Origin: Methyloligella sp050110875
GTDB lineage: Bacteria > Pseudomonadota > Alphaproteobacteria > Rhizobiales > Methyloligellaceae
Assembly (NCBI GenBank): GCA_050110875.1
Contig: CP188828.1
Coordinates: 2,604,001 to 2,668,000 of the forward strand
Reading direction: 5' to 3'
Length of the DNA stretch: 64,000 nt
The translations under genes were made by a program, and so were the position numbers. The notes beneath the pieces were generated by a model. The model saw only the letters and a program-made list of their open reading frames with translations, did not search any database and was not told the origin of the DNA. Positions 21,720-29,610 of the stretch are shown piece by piece; position 1 is the first letter of the stretch, and each line of letters begins with the position of its first letter.

Positions 21720-23891
21720 CTACAAAAAGCTATACGGATCGATATCCACCACGAGGCGCAGATCGGCGCGGGGTTTCGGGGCGTTCTGCAGCCAGAGGCG
21801 GATATAGGTCTGCAGGTCGGCCTCGCGGGCGGCCTTGACCAGGAGCCGGTAGCGATAGCGGCCGCGGATGACGGCGAGGGGCGCTTCGGCCGGACCCAGC
21901 ACGTCGATCTTGCTGGCGGGCGGGGCGGCGCGGGCAATATCCCGGGCGAAGGTTTCTGCCCGATCCCGTAGGCTCGATGAGATCAGGATGGAGGCGAGGC
22001 GACCGAAGGGCGGCATTTCCGCCTCGCGGCGGGATTCGATCTCCCGGGCGAGGAAGGCATCCCGGTCGCCCTGGACCAGAGCCTGGATGACCGGGTGGTC
22101 CGGCATATAGGTCTGGATCAGGCCTCTGCCCTTAACGGCTTCGCGGCCCGCCCGGCCGGTCACTTGGCTGAGCAGCTGGAAGGTGCGCTCGGCGGCGCGG
22201 GGGTCTGCCTGGGTGAGGCCCAGATCGCCATCGACCACGCCGACCAGCGCCAAACCCGGGAAATGATGGCCCTTGGCGACGAGCTGGGTGCCGATGATGA
22301 TGTCGGCCTCGCCCGCCTCGATTTCCCGCAAGGTGCGGCGCAGCTCCTCGATGCCGGTGAGCTGATCCGACGAGAGAATGATGCGGCGGGCATCGGGGAA
22401 GCGCTCGGCGATCTCCTCGTCGATGCGCTCCACGCCGGGGCCGCAGGGCGTGAGCGAATCCTCCGCGCCGCATTGGGGGCACTCCTCCGGCACGGGGATG
22501 AAGGTGCCGCAATGGTGGCATTCCAGGCGCCGGCGGAAGCGGTGCTCCACCAGCCAGGCGGAGCAGTTGGGACATTCGAAGCGATAGCCGCAGCTGCGGC
22601 ATAGGGTCAGCGGCGCGTAGCCCCGGCGGTTGAGGAAGAGCAGCGCCTGCTGACCGTCCTCAAGGGTCTCCTCGATGGCGCGCACCAGAGGGGGGCTAAG
22701 CCATCGCCCGCGCTCCGGCGGGGTGGTGCGCATGTCGACGGTTTCGATGTCGGGCAGGGTGGCCTGAGCGTAACGGCTCTCCAGCTTGATGTGGCGGTAG
22801 CGCCCGGCCTCGACGTTCACGATGCTCTCGATAGAGGGCGTCGCGGAGGAGAGGACCACGGAGCATTTGCCCAGATTGCCGCGCAGCACGGCCATGTCGC
22901 GGGCCTGGTAGGTGACGCGGTCCTCCTGCTTGTAGCCCTGATCGTGCTCCTCATCGACGACGATGAGCCGGAGGTCCGGGAAGGGCAGGAAGAGGGCGGA
23001 GCGGGCGCCGACCACGAATTTGGCCTGGCCGTTGGCGACGGCGCGCCAGACTCGGCCGCGCATGTTCGATGTCATGCCGGAATGCCATTCGGCGGGCTTG
23101 GCGCCGAAGCGTTCTTCGCAGCGGGCGATGAATTGGCCCGTCAGCGCGATCTCCGGCATGAGCACGAGGGCCTGGCCGCCGGCCTTCAAGGTTTGCGCGA
23201 TGGCCTCGAAATAGACTTCCGTCTTGCCGGAGCCGGTCACGCCGTCGAGGAGCGTGACCACGAAGCCGTCATTTGTGTTGGCGCAGAGCTCTTTCGCGGC
23301 GCCCGATTGGAGGCCGGACAATTCCACCCGATCGCCTGAGAGATCGAAGGGCGCCTCCCACGGATCGGGCAGCACTTCCTGGAGCAAGGTGCCGGCGTTC
23401 ACCAGCCCGTCGATCACGCCGCCGGAGACCCCGGCCATCTCCGCCAGCTCCGACTTCTTGAAGATCATGCCGCTGGCCGCGGCCTCCAAGACCCGGGCGC
23501 GGGCGGGCGTCATGCGCTCCGGCTCCGGCCCGCCGATGCGCACGCCGAAGCGGATGGCGGGCGGCTCGAAGGCTTTCGATGCGCTCATCATCATGCGAAG
23601 TACCATGCCCGGCGGGGTGAGGGTGTAGTTCGCGACCCAGTCGCAGAAGCGGAGCGAGATCTCGGGCAGCGGCGGGACGTCGTCGAAATGGCTCTCGATG
23701 GCGCGGAGCTTGGCCGGATCGACGGTTTTGCCGCTGCTCTCGTGCCAGACGACCCCCATGCGCAAGGCCGGTCCCAGAGGCACGACCACGAAGCTGCCCG
23801 GTCGTGCATCCATCCCTTCGGGCACCAGGTAGTCGTAGGGCGCCGGTAGGGCCAGCGGCAGCAGGACGGGGACGGTCTTCGGTGCGGGCAT
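21720..23891 (-). CDS. priA: Primosomal replication restart helicase PriA
   Basis: A 723-residue superfamily 2 helicase that reloads the replisome at stalled forks. It has an N-terminal DNA-binding domain, Walker A in DGVTGSGKTEVYFE, a DEEH-type Walker B (IVVDEEHDQGYKQ) and SATPSIES. The zinc-binding insert holds eight cysteines (CRSCGYRFECPNC, then ECHHCG and ECPQCG). The helicase C domain follows (IIIGTQLVAKGHHFPGLALV). Length is normal. It lies divergent from xerC with a 110-bp gap. Confidence 0.96.
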   Translation of the reverse strand: MPAPKTVPVLLPLALPAPYDYLVPEGMDARPGSFVVVPLGPALRMGVVWHESSGKTVDPAKLRAIESHFDDVPPLPEISLRFCDWVANYTLTPPGMVLRMMMSASKAFEPPAIRFGVRIGGPEPERMTPARARVLEAAASGMIFKKSELAEMAGVSGGVIDGLVNAGTLLQEVLPDPWEAPFDLSGDRVELSGLQSGAAKELCANTNDGFVVTLLDGVTGSGKTEVYFEAIAQTLKAGGQALVLMPEIALTGQFIARCEERFGAKPAEWHSGMTSNMRGRVWRAVANGQAKFVVGARSALFLPFPDLRLIVVDEEHDQGYKQEDRVTYQARDMAVLRGNLGKCSVVLSSATPSIESIVNVEAGRYRHIKLESRYAQATLPDIETVDMRTTPPERGRWLSPPLVRAIEETLEDGQQALLFLNRRGYAPLTLCRSCGYRFECPNCSAWLVEHRFRRRLECHHCGTFIPVPEECPQCGAEDSLTPCGPGVERIDEEIAERFPDARRIILSSDQLTGIEELRRTLREIEAGEADIIIGTQLVAKGHHFPGLALVGVVDGDLGLTQADPRAAERTFQLLSQVTGRAGREAVKGRGLIQTYMPDHPVIQALVQGDRDAFLAREIESRREAEMPPFGRLASILISSSLRDRAETFARDIARAAPPASKIDVLGPAEAPLAVIRGRYRYRLLVKAAREADLQTYIRLWLQNAPKPRADLRLVVDIDPYSFL

Positions 23892-24001
23892 CGGCGCTTG
23901 AGGCTTTGTCGCGGAGAATCGTTGGTTAAGGGGCTTTAAGGATTCCTAGCGCATCCTGCTCCGCAATTCGTCCATTGCGGAATGTCTTTAGCGAGGCCTT
24001 C

Positions 24002-24958
24002 ATGGCTGAGAAGAAGCAGACGCGCGCCATCGTGGGTGCGCCGGACGTGCAGGAGGCCGCTGCCCGGTGGCTGACGTATTTGGCGGTCGAGCGGCAGCTC
24101 TCGCCCAAGACCGGCGAGGCTTACGGACGCGATCTGGACCAGTTCCTGAGCTTTCTTGCCGGCGAGCTGAACCGGCTGCCGGATCTCCATGCGCTGATGG
24201 CCTTGAAGCCCCGCAATTTCCGCAGCTTCCTCGCCGCACGGCGGGCGGAGGATGTGGGGAGCCGCAGCCTGTCCCGCACGCTGTCGGCGTTGCGCATGTT
24301 CTTCCAGTTTCTGGAGCGGCGGGGCCTGGGCAAGAACGATGCGGTGCGGGCCGTCCAGCTTCCCAAGCTGCCCCATTCCGTGCCGAAGCCGCTCACCGCG
24401 CCGAAGGCGACGGCGCTGGTCGATAGCGCAGAGATTGCCGGGCCCGATGCGCCGGACTGGGTGACCGCGCGAGACACGGCCGTGCTGACCTTGCTCTATG
24501 GGTCGGGCTTGCGCATCTCCGAGGCGCTGGGATTGACCCGCGAGGACGCGCCGGTGGCGGGGCGGGACATGCTGCGGGTGACGGGCAAGGGCAACAAGGC
24601 CCGGGTCGTGCCGGTGCTCGGCGTAACGCGGGAGGCGGTGGAGCGATATCTTTCGCTCTGCCCGTATCAGATGTCGGCCGGCGATCCGCTCTTCGTCGGC
24701 CAGCGGGGCAAGCAGCTCAGCCCCCGCATCATCCAGCTCACGATCGCGCGGCTGCGCGCCGTGCTCGGCCTTCCCGAAACGGCCACGCCCCATGCGCTGC
24801 GCCATTCCTTCGCGACCCATCTTTTGGGTGCGGGCGCCGACCTCCGTGCCATCCAGGAGCTGCTGGGTCACTCAAGCCTCTCGACCACCCAGGTCTATAC
24901 GGAGGTGGACCGGGAGCATTTGCTCCGCACCTACGCGGCGGCGCACCCACGAGCTTGA
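24002..24958 (+). CDS. xerC: Tyrosine recombinase XerC
   Basis: A 318-residue site-specific recombinase that resolves chromosome dimers at dif with XerD. It has a SAM-like core-binding domain (about residues 15-105) and a catalytic domain with all six residues: R171 (GSGLRISEAL), K196 (TGKGNK), H264 and R267 (HALRHSFATH), H290 (LLGHSSLSTT) and Y299 (QVYTEV). The ATG at 24002 is preferred over an in-frame TTG at 23975. The position beside priA is common in Rhizobiales, and nothing suggests an integrase of a mobile element. Confidence 0.93.
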   Translation: MAEKKQTRAIVGAPDVQEAAARWLTYLAVERQLSPKTGEAYGRDLDQFLSFLAGELNRLPDLHALMALKPRNFRSFLAARRAEDVGSRSLSRTLSALRMFFQFLERRGLGKNDAVRAVQLPKLPHSVPKPLTAPKATALVDSAEIAGPDAPDWVTARDTAVLTLLYGSGLRISEALGLTREDAPVAGRDMLRVTGKGNKARVVPVLGVTREAVERYLSLCPYQMSAGDPLFVGQRGKQLSPRIIQLTIARLRAVLGLPETATPHALRHSFATHLLGAGADLRAIQELLGHSSLSTTQVYTEVDREHLLRTYAAAHPRA

Positions 24959-24971
24959 GGTGGCACTCAGC

Positions 24972-25222
24972 TGGCCTGCCCCCTTCGAGACGGCGCGGTT
25001 CCCGCACCCCTCAGGGTGAGGAGAGAGGTGGGCGGTTTTCGTAGGCGTTGATCCTCATGGTGAGGGCGCGCTGAAAGAGCGCGTCTCGAACCATAAGGTC
25101 CGCTGTCAAAGGTCGGCTGCTTTGGCATGGATGTCCGGATCAAGTCCGCGCATGACGACGGTATTTGCGGCAATCCCCTTTCCAGATACCGCAGCTTGCT
25201 CCCTTTCCCCTGTGGGGAGAGG
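24972..25222. repeat. 250-bp direct repeat, copy A (upstream of the TetR/efflux operon)
   Basis: Begins TGGCCTGCCCCCTTCGAGAC and ends in TGTGGGGAGAGG. It matches 29213-29462 in the same orientation with about 95 % identity by eye and only small indels. The two copies bracket the tetR-hlyD-ABC operon. No long reading frame or transposase is present inside. It is composed of smaller palindromes of the kinds found elsewhere in the window. Confidence 0.85.
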
Positions 25223-25315
25223 GTTGGGGTGAGGGAGGACCCGACCTCGCGAGTCTTTCACCCCCTCACCCGGCGCTTTCGGCGCCGACCTCTCCCCACA
25301 GGGGAGAGGTGAAAG
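25223..25315. repeat. REP-like palindromes following repeat copy A
   Basis: Contains CCCCCTCACCCGGCGCTTTC, GGCGCTTTCGGCGCC and a closing CTCTCCCCACAGGGGAGAG. It is related to the 4730 unit and absent after copy B. Together with copy A it fills nearly all of the 469-bp gap between xerC and tetR; the remainder is the tetR promoter. Confidence 0.65.
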
Positions 25316-25381
25316 CAGCTCCACCCTTTCTTAGCCATACCGTAAGGATTCCCAGCCTTCACAAAGCAGCGCCATTGCAAT

Positions 25382-25395
25382 ACTGACTAGTCAGT
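25382..25395. promoter_or_regulatory. TetR-type operator in the promoter of the efflux operon
   Basis: ACTGACTAGTCAGT is a perfect 14-bp palindrome 32 bp before the tetR ATG. A possible -35 TTGCAA lies at 25375-25380 and a weak -10 (TAACTT) at 25398-25403, so the palindrome would sit in the spacer. That placement fits autorepression by the TetR protein encoded next. Confidence 0.65.
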
Positions 25396-25427
25396 CATAA
25401 CTTGAATGGGAAGTCAGGAGACGTGCG

Positions 25428-26117
25428 ATGGCCGAAGCGAAGATGAACCGGAAGCGATCCGATACGAATCCGAAGCAGCCCGCTAGCGGACCCCCACGCC
25501 GCCGGCGCAAGGACGATCGCTCCCAGGAGATCGTCGCGGCGGCCTTCGAGGAGTTCGCGGCCAACGGCTATGCGGCGACGCGGCTGGAGGATGTGGCGGC
25601 GCGCGCCAAGGTCTCCAAAGGACTCCCCTATCTCTATTTCAAGACCAAGGAAGCGCTGTTCCAGGCGGTCGTCCGCAGCGTGATCACCTCGCATTTCGAT
25701 GTGATCCGCAAGGAAATCGAGACGACGGAGCTGTCCGCCGAGGCTTTCCTCAAAGGCCCCTTCCTTGCCTTCGTCCAGGAGCTCGTCAGTTCCAAGCGCG
25801 CGCTGATTGCCCGGCTGCTGATCGGGGAGGGGCACAAGCATCCGGAGCTGACGGCGTTCTATTTCGACAATGTCGTTGCGCGGGGCATGAAGACTTTGCG
25901 GTTCCTGATCGACCGCGGCGTCGCGAATGGCGAGTTCCGCGAGACGGCTCTGCGTGACTTTCCTCAGCTTCTCGTCGCGCCGATGCTGATGGCGGTGGTT
26001 TGGAAGGGGCTGTTCGAGCGGCATCACCATCTCGACGCCGACGCGATGCTCAAGACCCATATCGACCTCATGCTCGATGCGATCCGGGCGCCGGCGACGG
26101 AGGGCGGGACGCGATGA
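25428..26117 (+). CDS. TetR/AcrR family transcriptional regulator
   Basis: A 229-residue repressor. A basic N-terminal extension of about 30 residues (PRRRRKDDRSQ) precedes the helix-turn-helix FEEFAANGYAATRLEDVAAR with AKVSKGLPYLYFKTKEALF. The C-terminal ligand domain is of the TetR_C type, with VISSHF-like helices and a 'DRGVANGEFRE' segment. Its stop overlaps the hlyD start (ATGA), so it heads the operon and probably represses it through the palindrome at 25382. The inducer is unknown. Confidence 0.92.
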   Translation: MAEAKMNRKRSDTNPKQPASGPPRRRRKDDRSQEIVAAAFEEFAANGYAATRLEDVAARAKVSKGLPYLYFKTKEALFQAVVRSVITSHFDVIRKEIETTELSAEAFLKGPFLAFVQELVSSKRALIARLLIGEGHKHPELTAFYFDNVVARGMKTLRFLIDRGVANGEFRETALRDFPQLLVAPMLMAVVWKGLFERHHHLDADAMLKTHIDLMLDAIRAPATEGGTR

Positions 26118-27109
26118 AACGCACTACGCTCCTTTTGATCGGTCTCATCGGTGCCGCCGCGATCGGCCTGCTCGTGCTCACCTATACCGGGCAGGGCGAG
26201 AACGAGGTGCCGGGCTATATGGAGGCCGATCTGGTCCTGGTCGGGTCCGAGCAGCCGGGGCGGATTGCGACATTGTCGGTGAAGGAAGGCGATCGGGTCG
26301 CTACGGGCGATCCCATCTTCACCTTGGAGAGCTCCGAGCAGGAGGCGGCCGTCGCAGCGGCGAAGTCCCGCCTGAAAGAGGCCAAGGCGCGGCTGGCGGA
26401 CGCGAAGGCCGAGATTCAACGGCCCCAGGAAATCGATGTGCTGGAATCGGCCCTGGCGCGCGCCAAGGCCAATCTCAAGCAATCGGAGCAAAACCTGGAG
26501 CGCATCAAGACGTTGCACGACAAGGGTTGGGTCTCGAAGGCGCAGCTCGACGATGCGGTGGCAGCCCAGGACAGCAATCAGGCCGCCGTCGAGGAGGCTC
26601 AGCGGCGGATCGGTGCCGCCAAGCTCCCCGGTCGATCCGGCGTGATCGAGGCTGCGCAAGCCTCCGTGGCGGAAGCGCGGCATGCGCTCGACGAGGCGAA
26701 GAAGAACCTCTCGAAACGCCAGGTTTTCGCGCCGGCGCCCGGCTCCATCGAGGAGGTCTATTTCCGTGTCGGCGAGGTGGTTTCGGCAGGGCAGGGCGTC
26801 GTGGCGCTGTTGCCGCCGGGCAATCTGAAAGCGCGCTTCTTCGTGGACGAGCCGGAACGGTCGCAGATCCATCTCGGTCAGGTGGTGGCGCTCTCTTGCG
26901 ACGGCTGTCCACCGAATTTGAACGCCACGGTCAGTTTCATCGCCAGAGATGCGGAGTTCACGCCGCCGGTGATCTTTTCGCAGGAGCAGCGCAAGAAGCT
27001 CGTCTTCCTCGTCGAGGCGCTTCCCAACCAAGCCGCCTCAGAGCTGACAGCCGGGCAGCCCATCACGGTGCATCTCGCAACCGGCGACGAGAAGGTGGCG
27101 GACCGATGA
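26114..27109 (+). CDS. HlyD-family periplasmic adaptor (YbhG-like)
   Basis: A 331-residue membrane-fusion protein. It has one N-terminal membrane helix (about residues 6-24), a first lipoyl half (GRIATLSVKEGDRVATGDPI), a long alpha-hairpin of Glu/Ala/Lys-rich helices (about residues 80-200), a second lipoyl half (RQVFAPAPGSIEEVYFRVGE) and a beta-barrel. It would join the inner-membrane ABC exporter to an outer-membrane channel encoded elsewhere. Both ends overlap neighbours by four bases. Confidence 0.92.
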   Translation: MKRTTLLLIGLIGAAAIGLLVLTYTGQGENEVPGYMEADLVLVGSEQPGRIATLSVKEGDRVATGDPIFTLESSEQEAAVAAAKSRLKEAKARLADAKAEIQRPQEIDVLESALARAKANLKQSEQNLERIKTLHDKGWVSKAQLDDAVAAQDSNQAAVEEAQRRIGAAKLPGRSGVIEAAQASVAEARHALDEAKKNLSKRQVFAPAPGSIEEVYFRVGEVVSAGQGVVALLPPGNLKARFFVDEPERSQIHLGQVVALSCDGCPPNLNATVSFIARDAEFTPPVIFSQEQRKKLVFLVEALPNQAASELTAGQPITVHLATGDEKVADR

Positions 27110-28032
27110 AGGAGATCGCCATCGACGTCCGGGGGCTCACCAAGAGCTTCGGCGAGCGGACGGTGGTGCACGATCTGAGCCTGCAGGTGCCGAAGGGTGA
27201 GATCTACGGGTTCCTCGGGCCGAACGGCAGCGGCAAGACCACGACCATCCGCATGTTGTGCGGGCTGCTGACGCCCGATTCCGGCGAAGGCACCTGCCTC
27301 GGCTACGATATCCGAACCGATTCCGACGCGCTGAAGCGGCAGATCGGCTACATGACCCAGCGTTTCAGCCTCTATACCGATCTTTCCATCCGCGAGAATC
27401 TGGAATTCGTCGCCCGGGTCTACGGCGTGCCGCATCCGCGCCAGGCCGCGGGCGAAGCGATCGACCGCATCGGTCTTGCCGGCCGGGCCAAGCAGCTTGC
27501 CGGCGAATTGTCGGGCGGCTGGAAGCAGCGGCTCGCGCTCGGCGCCTGCATCCTGCCCAACCCGCAGCTTCTGCTGCTGGACGAGCCGACGGCCGGTGTC
27601 GATCCCAAGGCGCGGCGCGAGTTCTGGGACGAGATCCACAAGCTGGCGGCGGACGGTATCACGGTGCTGGTCTCCACCCATTACATGGACGAGGCGGAGC
27701 GCTGCCACGAGCTGGCCTATATCGCCTATGGCGACCTGCTGGCGAAGGGTACGGCTGAGGACCTCATCGCCCATTCCGGCCTCCACACCTGGATCGTTTC
27801 GGGCACGAATCTGCAGGCGCTGACCCAGGAGCTGGAGGAGAGCGACGGCGTCGACATGGTGGCGCCGTTCGGCGCGGAGCTGCATGTCTCGGGGCGGGAC
27901 GAGACGGCGCTCGAAGCGACGATCGAGAAGGTCAAGAAGGCCGGAGGGAAGCAAAGCTGGCGGCGGGGCGAGCCGTCTCTGGAAGACGTCTTCATCCTGC
28001 TGATGGACAGCGCGAAGGACAATTTCGCATGA
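27106..28032 (+). CDS. ABC exporter ATP-binding protein
   Basis: A 308-residue ATPase with Walker A GPNGSGKTTT (about residues 38-47), Q-loop YMTQRFSLY, signature LSGGWKQR, Walker B LLLLDEPTAGVDPKAR and H-loop STHYMDEAE. It contains one nucleotide-binding domain, unlike the fused two-domain YbhF of E. coli. It therefore likely acts as a homodimer, with the membrane protein that overlaps its 3' end. Confidence 0.93.
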   Translation: MKEIAIDVRGLTKSFGERTVVHDLSLQVPKGEIYGFLGPNGSGKTTTIRMLCGLLTPDSGEGTCLGYDIRTDSDALKRQIGYMTQRFSLYTDLSIRENLEFVARVYGVPHPRQAAGEAIDRIGLAGRAKQLAGELSGGWKQRLALGACILPNPQLLLLDEPTAGVDPKARREFWDEIHKLAADGITVLVSTHYMDEAERCHELAYIAYGDLLAKGTAEDLIAHSGLHTWIVSGTNLQALTQELEESDGVDMVAPFGAELHVSGRDETALEATIEKVKKAGGKQSWRRGEPSLEDVFILLMDSAKDNFA

Positions 28033-29198
28033 GCTCGGTCGCGGATATTCGCCAGCCGGCCCAGCGGGATGTCGGTTTCTTGCGGCGTACCTGGGCCATG
28101 GTGGTCAAGGAGTTCGTGCAGATGCGGCGCGACCGCATGACCTTCGCCACCATGGTGTTCATTCCGATCCTGCAGCTCGTGCTGTTCGGCTACGCCATCA
28201 ACACCGATCCGAAGCATCTGCCGACGGCGGTGCTCACCCGGGACGACGGCCCGCTGACCCGGGCCGTTCTCGTGGCGATGAAGAACAGCGACTATTTCGC
28301 CTTCACCCAGCAAGTGCGCGATTCAGCCGAGCTGGACCAGCTGCTGGCCTCCGGCGAGGTGCAGTTCGCGGTGGAGATTCCGGCGAGCTTCGAACGGGAT
28401 ATAAGGCGCGGCGACCATCCATCTCTGCTGGTGATCGCGGATGCGACAGACCCCGTCGCCACGGGAACGGCCATTTCCGCCGTGCAAGGTCTCGTCGATA
28501 CGGCGCTCCGCCGGGAGCTGCGCGGACCTGACAGCGCGGTGGAAGCGCGGGCGCCGCCGTTCCAGCTCAGCCTGCAGCGGCGCTACAATCCGGAAGGGCT
28601 CACCCAATACAATATCGTGCCGGGGCTGCTCGGCGTGGTGCTCACCATGACCATGATGATGTTCACGGCGCTGGCGGTGACCCGCGAGATCGAGCGCGGC
28701 ACCATGGAGAGCCTGCTCGCCATGCCGATCAAGCCGGTGGAGATCATGATCGGCAAGATCGCGCCCTTCGTGCTGGTGGGCTTCGTGCAGATGGCCATCA
28801 TCATCGGGGCGGCGAATCTGATGTTCGGCGTGCCCATCATGGGCAATCTGTGGCTTCTCATCCTGCTGTCGACCCTGTTCGCGGCCTCCAATCTCGCGGT
28901 CGGCTACACCTTCTCCACCATCGCGGAGAACCAGCTTCAGGCCGTGCAGATGACGTTCTTCTTCTTCCTGCCGAACATCCTGCTCTCGGGCTTCATGTTC
29001 CCGTTCCGGGGCATGCCGGTCTGGGCGCAGTGGATCGGGGAAGCGCTGCCGCTGACCCATTTCGTGCGCATCGTGCGTGGCATCATGCTGAAGGGGAACG
29101 GCTTTGCGGAGATGCAGATCGACGTGCTGGCGCTGGTGATCTTCCTCGTGGTCGCCATGGGGCTGGCGCTGATGCGCTTCCGCCGGACGCTGGATTAG
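28029..29198 (+). CDS. ABC-2 type exporter permease
   Basis: A 389-residue permease of the YbhS/YbhR (ABC2_membrane_3) type. It has one N-terminal helix (FIPILQLVLFGYAINT), a periplasmic domain of about 130 residues, and five C-terminal helices with TREIERGTMESLLAMPIKP and PNILLSGFMFPFRGMP, both family hallmarks. Only one permease gene is present, whereas ybhGFSR has two, so a homodimer is likely. It closes the TetR-controlled operon, which presumably exports a toxic hydrophobic compound. Confidence 0.92.
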   Translation: MSSVADIRQPAQRDVGFLRRTWAMVVKEFVQMRRDRMTFATMVFIPILQLVLFGYAINTDPKHLPTAVLTRDDGPLTRAVLVAMKNSDYFAFTQQVRDSAELDQLLASGEVQFAVEIPASFERDIRRGDHPSLLVIADATDPVATGTAISAVQGLVDTALRRELRGPDSAVEARAPPFQLSLQRRYNPEGLTQYNIVPGLLGVVLTMTMMMFTALAVTREIERGTMESLLAMPIKPVEIMIGKIAPFVLVGFVQMAIIIGAANLMFGVPIMGNLWLLILLSTLFAASNLAVGYTFSTIAENQLQAVQMTFFFFLPNILLSGFMFPFRGMPVWAQWIGEALPLTHFVRIVRGIMLKGNGFAEMQIDVLALVIFLVVAMGLALMRFRRTLD

Positions 29199-29212
29199 GG
29201 GGGCGCCTTCGG

Positions 29213-29462
29213 TGGCCTGCCCCCTTCGAGACGGCGCGGTTCCCGCGCCCCTCAGGGTGAGGAGAGGTGGGCGGTTTTCGTAGGCGTTGATCCTCATGGT
29301 GAGGGCGCGCCGAAGGAGCGTTTCTCGAACCATGAGGCCCGCTGTCAAAGGTCGGCTGCTTTGGCATGGATGTCCGGATCAAGTCCGCGCCTGACGACGG
29401 TATTTGCGGCAGTCCCCTTTCCAGATACCGCAGCTTGCTCCCTCTCCCCCTGTGGGGAGAGG
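29213..29462. repeat. 250-bp direct repeat, copy B (downstream of the efflux operon)
   Basis: The partner of 24972-25222, same orientation, starting 14 bp after the permease stop. Shared landmarks are GTAGGCGTTGATCCTCATGG, GGTCGGCTGCTTTGGCATGG and CCAGATACCGCAGCTTGCTC. With the palindrome at 29488-29564 it accounts for most of the 412-bp gap before lpd. Confidence 0.85.
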
Positions 29463-29487
29463 TGAAATCGCCACGCCCCCTTCGAGG

Positions 29488-29564
29488 CTCGGTCGTCATC
29501 CTGAGAGCCTGTCCCGGACACGATCCGGGATGCTCGCGAAGCGGGGCTTCGAAGGACGACCGAG
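29488..29564. repeat. Long inverted repeat downstream of lpd
   Basis: Outer arms CTCGGTCGTC (29488-29497) and GACGACCGAG (29555-29564) enclose an inner palindrome around CCCGGACACGATCCGGG. It lies about 47 bp past the lpd stop on the minus strand and may end the TCA operon transcript. Confidence 0.6.
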
Positions 29565-29610
29565 CACCTCAAGATGACGTGGTGTTTACGCGGAAGCTCT
29601 GGCGGCCAAT

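Noticed and set aside
23926..23946. TTAA pairs near the xerC/priA promoter as a CtrA box
   Set aside because: The spacing between the TTAA halves is six, not seven, and the flanks do not fit the consensus.
24002..24958. The tyrosine recombinase as integrase of a mobile island next to the 250-bp repeats
   Set aside because: It matches XerC in length and motifs, lies beside priA as in other Rhizobiales, and no attachment site or phage gene was found.
26077..28032. A single 651-codon frame covering the end of tetR, all of hlyD and the ABC ATPase
   Set aside because: Only the part from 27106 is protein-like (the ATPase). The upstream part is hlyD in the wrong phase, so no adaptor-ATPase fusion exists.
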